A stretch of 64,000 bases of DNA, taken from the NCBI GenBank assembly GCA_965222725.1, contig OZ244969.1:5890001-5954000 (forward strand). Reading direction: 5' to 3'. Every line of letters begins with the position of its first letter. Position 1 is the stretch's first letter. Both the position numbers and the translations under genes were made by a program. Source of the DNA: GCA-2748575 sp965222725. GTDB taxonomy: Bacteria > Pseudomonadota > Gammaproteobacteria > Pseudomonadales > Ketobacteraceae. The notes under the pieces were generated by a model. It was not told the DNA's origin. It did not search any database and saw nothing but the letters and a program-made list of their open reading frames with translations. This document shows positions 19,038 to 26,497 of the stretch, one piece after another.

Positions 19038-19099
19038 CCGCCTTCGCTAAAGAGCCCCGGCTCCCCGAAACTTTGTGTCAGTCAATCGCAAGAGATCCT

Positions 19100-19930
19100 A
19101 TGAATACCAACTCACTTCAGCAGCGCTTTTTAAAAATCCGCAGCAACAAGGCCTTCGAACTCTTTGTCGTGTTTGTGATTGTGTTTTCCGCTCTGGTGAT
19201 CGGTGCCAAAACTTATAACATCCCACCCAACCTGCTTATTCTGATGACCTGGCTGGACTGGTTTATTACCGCGGTGTTTCTGGTGGAAATCATCGTGCGC
19301 TTTCTGGGAGAGGAAAGAAAGCGGGACTTTTTCAAACAGGGCTGGAATATCTTCGATACCATCATTGTAGCGGTGAGCCTGATCCCTGCGGATAACTCGG
19401 ATATGGCACTGGTGGGCCGGCTGATCCGGATTTTCCGCGTGCTGCGGATGGTATCCATCATTCCAGAATTGCGACTGCTGCTGAATTCGCTGATCAAGGC
19501 CCTGCCCCAGCTGGGTTACGTCATGCTGCTGATGTTTATCATTTTTTATATTTACGCCGCCATCGGCGCCACCTTCTTTTATGAAATCAATCCGGTGCTC
19601 TGGGGCGATATCAGCCGTTCCCTGCTCACCCTGTTCCGGGTAATGACCTTTGAGGACTGGACCGATGTGATGTACGAAACCATGGCGGTGTATCCCTTAA
19701 GCTGGATTTTTTATATCACCTTTATTTTCTTTACGGCCTTTGCGTTTCTTAACATGGTGATCGGGATTATTGTGGGCGTGCTGGAACAGGAACACGCCAA
19801 AGAACGGGCGGAACAGGATGAGGCCGAAGGCAAACTGACTATTGAAGATCTGTCCCGGCAGATGGAGGAACTGAAAGGCCTGTTGTTGCAGCAACAACTG
19901 AATCAGCAAAACCGCGATCCCTCTTCCTGA
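19100..19930 (+). CDS. Voltage-gated cation channel (NaChBac/BacNav superfamily)
   Basis: 276 aa from the ATG at 19100, close to NaChBac (274 aa); a longer upstream frame lacks membrane-protein character. One six-segment subunit: S1-S3 in residues about 18-95, S4 with four arginines at every third position (R107, R110, R113, R116), pore helix and filter TFEDWTD at 183-189, S6 to about 225. A charged, Gln-rich C-terminal coiled coil (VLEQEHAKERAEQ onward) should drive tetramerisation. The filter differs from the sodium-type LESWS and resembles calcium-selective designs. Neighbours give no functional clue. Confidence 0.92.
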   Translation: MNTNSLQQRFLKIRSNKAFELFVVFVIVFSALVIGAKTYNIPPNLLILMTWLDWFITAVFLVEIIVRFLGEERKRDFFKQGWNIFDTIIVAVSLIPADNSDMALVGRLIRIFRVLRMVSIIPELRLLLNSLIKALPQLGYVMLLMFIIFYIYAAIGATFFYEINPVLWGDISRSLLTLFRVMTFEDWTDVMYETMAVYPLSWIFYITFIFFTAFAFLNMVIGIIVGVLEQEHAKERAEQDEAEGKLTIEDLSRQMEELKGLLLQQQLNQQNRDPSS

Positions 19931-19990
19931 GGCTTTTGCGGTTGCTGGTTAAGAAACTGTTGGTTGAGAAGTTGCCAGCTGAGAAAGAGC

Positions 19991-20833
19991 TTACACCAGC
20001 TCAAAAAAATCAGGGGCCGAATACAGGGATTCTTTCGGCTCTTCTGAGGCAATCGGCTTTTTATAAATGTGAATATCCGTGCCGGATGCATAACGTGCCA
20101 GCGCCCTGGGGTGCATGCCGAAATGCCGGGAAAACACCTTCAGGTACTGATGCTCATCCTGAAAACCGGCTTTACGGCTGGCGGTAGCAAGGTCCGCACC
20201 TTCTGCCGCATAAGTGATCGTATCGCCCAGCAGACGCCAGGCCCGGAAACCTTTGATGGAAAGCCCCAGGTGCTGGCGGAACAGGGCTTCCAATTCAATC
20301 ACACTGATACCCACCTGCTGGGAACAGTCCAGAATATCCATGGGTGTAGCGCCGTAGTTTTTTATCAGCGTCATGGCTTTTTCGATACGCTCATCGTGCC
20401 GGTAAGTGGAGGCTTTCATGTACTCCTCCGGCCGGGTCAGGCTGCGCATCCAGAGGTATAAATCCTTGGCACCGTAGTTGCCGCGAAAAATCGTACGAAA
20501 GGTTTGCACCACCGCTTTTTCCGTCATGGAATGCCAGCCGAAATCCGGGCGGCAATGCATCATGGTGCCTTTCAGTGCGTTGTATTCGTACCCCAGAGAA
20601 TCCAGCATCAATACGGCCGCACGGCCCTGATGCTTTTCCACTTCAAGGGGACAGCCACTGGACACCAGAAAAGTCTGCGCCGTTACGGCCTGGCCGTTCA
20701 GCTTGAGGGTGGCGTTGGCATCAAGGAAAATGATGAGGCAGGCGGAACCGAGGGAAAGACAACTGCGTTGCGGAACTGGCCCGATATACAAGGTCCGGTC
20801 ATTCCACAAATAAAGTTGGGAAGCGTTGGCCAT
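19991..20833 (-). CDS. AraC-family transcriptional regulator
   Basis: 280 aa. The first roughly 170 residues are a divergent sensor region (MANASQLYLWNDRTLYIGPV, then a cupin-like stretch with LKLNGQAVTAQTFLVSSGCPL). The C-terminal about 100 residues form the double HTH: DILDCSQQVGISVIELEALF and ADLATASRKAGFQDEHQYLK, ending in FSRHFGMHPRAL. The FxDxxxFxxxFxxxxG-type signature is partly degenerate. Its target is unknown. It may regulate the divergent or adjacent oxidoreductase gene, but no site was identified. Confidence 0.85.
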   Translation of the reverse strand: MANASQLYLWNDRTLYIGPVPQRSCLSLGSACLIIFLDANATLKLNGQAVTAQTFLVSSGCPLEVEKHQGRAAVLMLDSLGYEYNALKGTMMHCRPDFGWHSMTEKAVVQTFRTIFRGNYGAKDLYLWMRSLTRPEEYMKASTYRHDERIEKAMTLIKNYGATPMDILDCSQQVGISVIELEALFRQHLGLSIKGFRAWRLLGDTITYAAEGADLATASRKAGFQDEHQYLKVFSRHFGMHPRALARYASGTDIHIYKKPIASEEPKESLYSAPDFFELV

Positions 20834-21001
20834 GGTCTGTAAACCGTTATTATTTTGTTATTTTTGTATTGTTATATGTACCCCGTAAGACTGAACCTAA
20901 ACCCACCTGATAATGGTGTAAAGTCCGGGCAATTCGATTTTTGGTTAAATTTCGTAACCAAACAGAAAAAATAGTTAACCTTCAATTACATACCGCATCA
21001 T

Positions 21002-21028
21002 AAAAAAAGGCCGCAAACAGCGGCCCAA
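21002..21028 (-). terminator. Rho-independent terminator of the OYE-family gene
   Basis: GGCCGC (21009-21014) and GCGGCC (21020-21025) form a stem with a 5-base loop. On the minus strand the hairpin is followed by TTTTTTTA. It sits about 40 bp after the stop codon at 21066. Confidence 0.85.
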
Positions 21029-21065
21029 ATGGCGGTTGAATTCGAGTCGGCACACCCGTCTGTTG

Positions 21066-22325
21066 CTAATTGGCCCTGAGACGCTGAATTTTGACGCCCC
21101 TCAGGGAACTGACCGTGAGATAACGAAGAAAAGCCACCAATGGATGCTCATTCACTCTGGGGGCCTTGCCCTGGGCTATGCGCTTCAGCTGATTGGTGTA
21201 CCAGGCAGTTTCCATCATGGCCCGCTCATCAATGGCCTTGATGCCGGTCAGACGCGGCCGCACCTGGCTTGCGTAGGCTTCGCCCCGCAGGATGCGATTG
21301 GGAAAATCCGCATCAATGGCCAGTGGCCGGCCCAGCCCCACCAGATCCGTGGCGCCGCTTTTCACCGCTTCGGCCATGCCATCGTGGGTGCGGAAGCCGC
21401 CGGTTACCATTAAAGGTGCGCTGATCCGTTGCCGGATCTCTTCGGCATATTCCAGGAAATAGGCTTCCCGGGCCCGGGTGGACGCTTTCATGTTCAGGCC
21501 GGTCATGCTGGGGGATTCATAGTTGCCACCGGATATTTCGATCAGGTCCATTCCGGCATCTGACAGCATTTCCGCCACTATCATGGACTCATCTTCGATA
21601 AAGCCGCCCCGCTGAAAGTCTGCAGAATTCATTTTGATGGACACGGGAAATTCCGGCCCCACCGCATCACGGATGCTGTCGTAAACTGCCAGCACAAAAC
21701 GGGCACGGTTTTCCACCGTACCACCCCAGCGGTCCTTGCGCTGATTATGGTGGGGGGACAGGAACTGACTCACCAGATAACCGTGGGCACCGTGAATCTG
21801 CACCCCGGTAAAACCGGCTTTTTTGGCCACCGCAGCGGCACGGCCAAAACGCTCCACCTGCTCCAGGATTTCATCCTCGGTCATGGCTCGGGGCTGGTTG
21901 AAGAAGTTTTTCAGTTCCTTGCGCAAAGGTATGGCGGACGGCGCAATGGGCTCTTTGGACAGCATATTGGGGGACTGCTTGCCCGGGTGATTCAGCTGCA
22001 CCCAGGTGTGGGTGTTGTTTTCGGTGGCCGCCCGGGCCCAGTCTGAAATGGCCGGCAGATAGCGTTCATCCTCGAACACCACGTTATTGGGCTCCCCCAG
22101 GTAGCGGCTGTCGATCATGACATTGCCGGTAATCAGCAGCCCCGTGCCGCCCCGGGCCCAGGCCCGGTACAAACTGGACAGCAGCGGAGTCGGCGCCCCT
22201 TCGGCATTGCCCAGGGTTTCACTCATGGCGGACTTGGCGAAACGGTTTTTAATGATGGTGCCATTGGTTAAGGTCAATGGCTGACCCAGAATCTGTGCTG
22301 CATCAGTCATAACGGAATCGGTCAT
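21066..22325 (-). CDS. NADH:flavin oxidoreductase (Old Yellow Enzyme family)
   Basis: 419 aa TIM-barrel flavoprotein. Recognisable family positions are QPLTLTNGTIIKNRFAKSAM near the start, QLNHPGKQ, GVQIHGAHGYLVSQFLSP (the substrate-binding HGAHGYL), NRKDRWGGTVENRARF-type sequence, and the C-terminal VGLGRPLAIDADFPN. Members reduce activated C=C bonds or act as the N-terminal half of 2,4-dienoyl-CoA reductases. No iron-sulfur Cys cluster or second flavin domain follows, so it is a stand-alone ene-reductase type. It diverges from the tandem-HTH gene. Confidence 0.93.
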   Translation of the reverse strand: MTDSVMTDAAQILGQPLTLTNGTIIKNRFAKSAMSETLGNAEGAPTPLLSSLYRAWARGGTGLLITGNVMIDSRYLGEPNNVVFEDERYLPAISDWARAATENNTHTWVQLNHPGKQSPNMLSKEPIAPSAIPLRKELKNFFNQPRAMTEDEILEQVERFGRAAAVAKKAGFTGVQIHGAHGYLVSQFLSPHHNQRKDRWGGTVENRARFVLAVYDSIRDAVGPEFPVSIKMNSADFQRGGFIEDESMIVAEMLSDAGMDLIEISGGNYESPSMTGLNMKASTRAREAYFLEYAEEIRQRISAPLMVTGGFRTHDGMAEAVKSGATDLVGLGRPLAIDADFPNRILRGEAYASQVRPRLTGIKAIDERAMMETAWYTNQLKRIAQGKAPRVNEHPLVAFLRYLTVSSLRGVKIQRLRAN

Positions 22326-22402
22326 GTTAACTACCCCTTAGTTCAACATTTTGAAAACTATCAAAGTGTAGGACAAAACACAACCGCTTTAATTTTCTGA
22401 AG

Positions 22403-22478
22403 TTCTGATACTTAGAATCAGAGGTTATAACCTTATTGCAAACTAGCCTTTAACGTCTTGTTACAATTCTGGTACTTA
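22403..22478. promoter_or_regulatory. Repeated motifs in the OYE / tandem-HTH divergent promoter
   Basis: TTCTGATACTTA (22403-22414) and TTCTGGTACTTA (22467-22478) are direct repeats differing at one base. The first is embedded in an inverted repeat TCTGAT-N7-ATCAGA (22404-22422). They sit in the 187-bp gap between divergent genes and may bind a shared regulator. Confidence 0.45.
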
Positions 22479-22512
22479 AAGGAGTTCACTCGTAACGGTT
22501 GAGGTACGCCCT

Positions 22513-22923
22513 ATGAAGCAACCGAATTACCAGTACGAAACCCTGGCCGATCTGGACTCCCGGATCGTCTTTCAGCTTAAAGCCGGACTCCCGGTTTGCA
22601 CACGGCCTTATCTTAAAGTGGCCAATGCAATCGACCTGGGGGAAATGGCACTGATTCTGCGAATCCAGTTTCTGATTCGTGAGCATCGCATTGAGCGCGC
22701 CCGCCCGAACCTTCGGGACGTGAATGATCCCCGAATGGTGCAGACCATGCTGACCCATTGGGACAAGCAGTTATTAGCCCTGCTCCGCAAAGGCCTGCCA
22801 TTATCGAGCCGGCCCTTTCATATTTATGCGAAACAACTGGAAATATCTGTGGACGAAGTCCTGTTCCGCAGCTCCCGCCTGATTGATTCCGGACATATCA
22901 AAACCATCGGGCCCCTCATCTGA
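22513..22923 (+). CDS. Tandem HTH protein related to siroheme-decarboxylase N-terminal domains
   Basis: 136 aa with an SD GAGG 8 bases before the ATG. Two similar units make up the protein. Unit 1 (about residues 12-66) has LDSRIVFQLKAGLPVCTRPY, and unit 2 (about 82-136) has DKQLLALLRKGLPLSSRPF then EISVDEVLFRSSRLIDSGHI. The pattern LLxxLxxGLPLxxRPF...LxxxEVLxRxxxLxxxGxIxxIG is that of the Lrp/AsnC-like winged HTH in NirD/NirL/NirG/NirH and AhbA/B siroheme decarboxylases. The AsnC-type ligand domain is missing, and no nir or heme d1 genes are nearby. Regulator or tetrapyrrole-binding role is open. Confidence 0.7.
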   Translation: MKQPNYQYETLADLDSRIVFQLKAGLPVCTRPYLKVANAIDLGEMALILRIQFLIREHRIERARPNLRDVNDPRMVQTMLTHWDKQLLALLRKGLPLSSRPFHIYAKQLEISVDEVLFRSSRLIDSGHIKTIGPLI

Positions 22924-22933
22924 GGGGCCGATG
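22905..22933 (-). terminator. Hairpin overlapping the end of the tandem-HTH gene
   Basis: The arms of CATCGGGCCCCTCA and TGAGGGGCCGATG pair with one bulged base around a 2-base loop, and the hairpin includes the TGA stop of the tandem-HTH gene. A T-tract (GGTTTTGAT) follows only on the minus strand, so it most likely terminates the converging gene at 22959-23684. Confidence 0.6.
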
Positions 22934-22958
22934 GCCGCGTCGCTACAGTTTCTTACCA

Positions 22959-23684
22959 CTACAATTTCTTGCCACTCCAGGGGCAGTACTTCCAGGAAAT
23001 ATGAGCAGGTTTGCCGTTGGGGCAGTAGCGCGGTTCATAAAGTGCATCCACCGGCAATTCAATGGAGAGATGTTTTTCCGGCGTGGTTTTGGTACCCGCC
23101 AGAGATACCTGAACCTTGCCTTGCTGGTAAGGGTCCACGATCAGGTTACCGTCTTTGCGATTATCCATCACATACAGGTGCATGTTCTTACCCAGCTCAC
23201 CCATGGTGTTGGCAAACATGGGCGTCAGTACATTCAGCAGCATCTGTACGGAATCGGACAGCTCTTCTGCCTCTTCAATTTTTACCGGCTTGCTGGCGTA
23301 ACTGCTGAAGCGCACCTCCATGCGACTGGCAACATTCTTTCGATCATGAAATACAAAGGCGGCCAGGGGGGTAATATCCGCCTGCACCACGGCGAGAATG
23401 CCATAGTCACCCAGCTTTTCCATGGCCTGTTCCGCCAGGGTGGGATTGGTGCGGGTAAAGGCACTGGCCCAGAATTCTGCCGGTATCCACCACACCTGTG
23501 TCATGGAGTTGGCATCGGAAACCACCACCTGCAGTTCACTGGTAAAGCGGTCGATATCAATGGCCGACAGGGGCTTGCGTTCAACATCAGCCCACGCGGG
23601 CAGAGCAAACCACAGACTGGTGAATAACAATGCCCGATAAACAGGTTGCCTGAGCCAGGCACGGAATACTGCAGTCAAAACCAA
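22959..23684 (-). CDS. Secreted protein of unknown function with C-terminal paired-Cys motif
   Basis: 241 aa, family not recognised. A signal peptide is clear (hydrophobic YRALLFTSLWFALPAWA, cleavage probably after AWA near residue 32), so it is periplasmic or exported. The body is mixed alpha/beta without obvious catalytic motifs and includes WWIPAEFWASAF. The last 25 residues hold CPNGKPAHISWKYCPWSG, two CP motifs that could bind metal or form a disulfide. It is preceded by three copies of a 9-bp repeat (23704-23730). It lies downstream of moeB in the same direction, with a 114-bp gap. Confidence 0.75.
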   Translation of the reverse strand: MVLTAVFRAWLRQPVYRALLFTSLWFALPAWADVERKPLSAIDIDRFTSELQVVVSDANSMTQVWWIPAEFWASAFTRTNPTLAEQAMEKLGDYGILAVVQADITPLAAFVFHDRKNVASRMEVRFSSYASKPVKIEEAEELSDSVQMLLNVLTPMFANTMGELGKNMHLYVMDNRKDGNLIVDPYQQGKVQVSLAGTKTTPEKHLSIELPVDALYEPRYCPNGKPAHISWKYCPWSGKKL

Positions 23685-23703
23685 CTCCTCACTCTTGAGA
23701 TTT

Positions 23704-23730
23704 TTCTGATTATTCTGATTATTCTGATGT
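23704..23730. repeat. Three copies of a 9-bp repeat
   Basis: TTCTGATTA is repeated three times head to tail, with the last copy ending in GT instead of TA. It sits 20 bp upstream of the secreted unknown's start, in its presumed promoter or leader. Confidence 0.75.
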
Positions 23731-23798
23731 TTTTATCATTGTGGTGCTTTCAGTAAAACTAGCAAACGGCTGCCTGCCAGTTGCTACCCGGGAGGCGG

Positions 23799-24560
23799 CT
23801 ATCCGTTTTGCTGCGCACCACCGCATTGTGGACAGTACGGATCTTTTTTCAGTTTCATGGTGCGCCAGTCCATGTGCATGGCATCCATGATCAGCAGCTT
23901 GCCGGTCAGAGTGCCACTGACATCCGCCAGCAGCTTTAACGCTTCCGTGGCCTGGATACTGCCGATAATACCCACCACCGGCGCCAGCACACCATTGGTG
24001 GCACAGCGCATGTCTTCCTGACCGGTTTCCTCATACAGGCACCGGTAACAGGGGCTGTCATCCCGGCGCATGTCAAATACCGACACCTGCCCTTCCATAC
24101 GGATGGCCGCTCCGGACACCAGGGGCTTTTGCGCCGCCACACAGTGGGCGTTCAGTAAAAAGCGGCAGGCAAAATTATCGGAACAATCCAGCACCAGATC
24201 CACACCGGCCACCAGTGCGGCGGCGTTTTCCCCGCTCAGGAATTCATTCACGGGAATCACTTCGCATTCAGGCGCGATACGCCGCAGGGTTTGCGCGGCG
24301 GAATCCACTTTGGCCAGACCCAGGGTGGTGGTGTCATGGGCAATCTGACGCTGCAGGTTGGTGAGTTCCACTTCATCGTTATCAACGAGGGTAATACGGC
24401 CCACGCCGGCAGCGGCCAGGTACATGGCGGCGGGGCAACCAAGGCCGCCGGCCCCGACAATCAGCACATGGGCGCTGCAGATTTTTTCCTGCCCGGCAAT
24501 ATCAAACTGGGGCAGCATAATCTGGCGGCTGTAGCGGAGTAACTGTTCATCATTCAGCAT
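23799..24560 (-). CDS. moeB: Molybdopterin-synthase adenylyltransferase MoeB (ThiF/HesA family)
   Basis: 253 aa from the ATG at 24560 (MLNDEQLLRYSRQIMLPQFD). A longer frame reaches 24638 but would add a non-homologous N-terminus inside prmC. It has the ATP-binding GAGGLGCPAAMYLAAAGVG, the adenylylation Arg in LQRQIAHD, zinc cysteines in CYRCLYEE and CPQCGG, and CATNGVLAPVVG. MoeB activates the C-terminal glycine of MoaD for molybdopterin synthesis. It overlaps prmC by 11 bp. The order hemA-prfA-prmC-moeB is common in gammaproteobacteria. Confidence 0.93.
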   Translation of the reverse strand: MLNDEQLLRYSRQIMLPQFDIAGQEKICSAHVLIVGAGGLGCPAAMYLAAAGVGRITLVDNDEVELTNLQRQIAHDTTTLGLAKVDSAAQTLRRIAPECEVIPVNEFLSGENAAALVAGVDLVLDCSDNFACRFLLNAHCVAAQKPLVSGAAIRMEGQVSVFDMRRDDSPCYRCLYEETGQEDMRCATNGVLAPVVGIIGSIQATEALKLLADVSGTLTGKLLIMDAMHMDWRTMKLKKDPYCPQCGGAQQNG

Positions 24561-25407
24561 AAGTGGCGTCCTCAGGGCGGAACCCGAAGGTGATCCGTTC
24601 ATGGCCGGCAAGATCCCGACAGGTCTCCACCTTAACATATCCGAATACCTGCAGAAGATCGCGCACCGCTTGCCCCTGCTGATAACCGTGCTCCAGCATC
24701 AGCAGGCCGCCGGGTAAAAGATAGCCCCGCGCCTGATCGGCAATCCGGCGGATATCCAGCAAACCATCCGCACCGGACACCAGTGCGGACCGGGGTTCAA
24801 AACGCACATCGCCCTGCGCCAGGTGTGCATCCTGTTCTTCAATATAGGGGGGATTGGAAAGCACCGCGTGAAAGGATTGCGCGGGAATATCGGAAAGCCA
24901 GTCGGATTGCAGCATCTGCACATCAAGCTTCAGACGCTGCTGATTGCGGAGGGCCACTTCAAGGGCGCCTTCGGAAAAATCGCAGGCAGTGATTTGCCAA
25001 CGGGGGCGTTCGCTGGCCAGCGCCAGGGCGATGGCGCCTGTGCCGGTGCCCAGATCAATGAGGCGGCAGTGTTCGTTTGCCGGCAGCAGTTCCAGCACTT
25101 TTTCCACCAGCAGTTCGGTTTCCGGGCGGGGGATCAGAGTATGCGGAGAAACGTCAAGCTCCAGCGTCCAGAACGGCTGGGTGCCTAGCAGATAGGCCAC
25201 CGGCTCACCCTGTGCACGACGTGCCAACAGTGCATTAAAGGCTGTCTGTTGATCCGCGGGTACTTCATGCTCTGGCCAGGTCTGCAACCAGGTCAGATTT
25301 TTCTCCAGCACATGGGCCAGTAACAGGCGGGCATCCAGTGCCGCCGTATCACTGACGGATGCCAGCTGCCGGCCGGCATCACGCAACAGTGCGGCAACTG
25401 TTGGCAT
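24550..25407 (-). CDS. prmC: Release-factor glutamine methyltransferase PrmC
   Basis: 285 aa. An N-terminal helical domain is followed by the class I SAM-methyltransferase fold, with RLIDLGTGTGAIALALA as the AdoMet loop and the catalytic NPPYIEEQD. PrmC methylates the glutamine of the GGQ motif in RF1 and RF2. Its start codon shares one base with the prfA stop, consistent with coupled production of modifier and target. Confidence 0.96.
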   Translation of the reverse strand: MPTVAALLRDAGRQLASVSDTAALDARLLLAHVLEKNLTWLQTWPEHEVPADQQTAFNALLARRAQGEPVAYLLGTQPFWTLELDVSPHTLIPRPETELLVEKVLELLPANEHCRLIDLGTGTGAIALALASERPRWQITACDFSEGALEVALRNQQRLKLDVQMLQSDWLSDIPAQSFHAVLSNPPYIEEQDAHLAQGDVRFEPRSALVSGADGLLDIRRIADQARGYLLPGGLLMLEHGYQQGQAVRDLLQVFGYVKVETCRDLAGHERITFGFRPEDATYAE

Positions 25408-26489
25408 TAGTCCGCCAGCGCCGCCAGCTGATCGGCCTGATGCTCGTTGATCAGAGGCTGAACCACTTCATCCAGATCCCCTTCCATGACTTCCGACAGC
25501 TTGTACAGGGTCAGGTTAATGCGGTGGTCCGTGACCCGGCCCTGGGGATAGTTATAGGTGCGGATTCGCTCGGAACGATCACCACTGCCCACCAGATTGC
25601 GGCGGGCGTCGCTGGTTTCTTTTGCCTGGGCTTCCTGGGCGCTGCTCAGCAGGCGGGCCTGCAACAACGACATGGCCTTGGCCTTGTTCTTGTGCTGGGA
25701 GCGTTCGTCCTGACATTCCACCACCACGCCGGTGGGCAGGTGGGTAATACGCACCGCCGAGTCCGTGGTGTTAACGTGCTGACCGCCGGCACCAGAGGAA
25801 CGGTAGGTATCAATACGCAGATCTTCCGATCGGATATCCACTTCGCCCACTTCATCGGCTTCCGGCAATATAGCCACCGTGCAGGCGGAGGTGTGTATGC
25901 GCCCCTGGGATTCGGTTTCCGGTACCCGCTGCACCCGGTGGGCACCGGATTCAAATTTCAGCCGGGAATACACGTTCTGCCCAACGACTCGCGCAATCAG
26001 TTCCTTGTAACCGCCATGCTCGCCTTCGTTGGCACTGACCACTTCAATACGCCAACCCTGGCGTTCCGCATAACGGGAATACATGCGGAACAGATCACCG
26101 GAAAAAATCGCGGCTTCATCTCCGCCGGTGCCGGCGCGGATTTCCAGGTACACGTTGCGACCATCGTTGGGATCTTTGGGCAGCATCAGTTTTTGCAGAT
26201 CCACTTCCAGCGTCTGCTTTTGAGACTCGCCGGACTTGAGCTCTTCCTGCCCCATCTCCCGCATATCCGGATCACTGTCCTCCAGTAGCTGACGGGCTTC
26301 ATCAATATTTTCCAGCACCAGGGAATAGCGTCCGAAACATTTCACCACCGGTTCGATTTCGGCATATTCCTGGGATAATTTGCGAAACTTGTCCTGCTTG
26401 CTGATGACCTCGGGATCACTTAACAGGTGCCCGATTTCCTCATAGCGTTCGCACAGACTTTCCAGCTTTTTAACTAGGGATTCTTTCAT
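25407..26489 (-). CDS. prfA: Peptide chain release factor 1
   Basis: 360 aa, the length of E. coli RF1. The GGQ loop GAGGQHVNTTDSAVR is the peptidyl-tRNA hydrolysis site. RAGTGGDEAAIF and the C-terminal DHRINLTLYKL are typical of RF1. It recognises UAA and UAG stops. It sits 8 bp downstream of hemA and overlaps prmC by one base. Confidence 0.97.
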   Translation of the reverse strand: MKESLVKKLESLCERYEEIGHLLSDPEVISKQDKFRKLSQEYAEIEPVVKCFGRYSLVLENIDEARQLLEDSDPDMREMGQEELKSGESQKQTLEVDLQKLMLPKDPNDGRNVYLEIRAGTGGDEAAIFSGDLFRMYSRYAERQGWRIEVVSANEGEHGGYKELIARVVGQNVYSRLKFESGAHRVQRVPETESQGRIHTSACTVAILPEADEVGEVDIRSEDLRIDTYRSSGAGGQHVNTTDSAVRITHLPTGVVVECQDERSQHKNKAKAMSLLQARLLSSAQEAQAKETSDARRNLVGSGDRSERIRTYNYPQGRVTDHRINLTLYKLSEVMEGDLDEVVQPLINEHQADQLAALAD

Positions 26490-26497
26490 AAATTGGA

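Noticed and set aside
23799..24560. ThiF (thiamine) rather than MoeB
   Set aside because: No thi genes are near, and the length, CATNGVLAPVVG segment and hemA-prfA-prmC context favour MoeB. ThiF cannot be fully excluded.
24561..24638. 26-residue N-terminal extension of MoeB
   Set aside because: It lies inside prmC in another frame, and the homologous MoeB start is MLNDEQLLRYSRQ at 24560.
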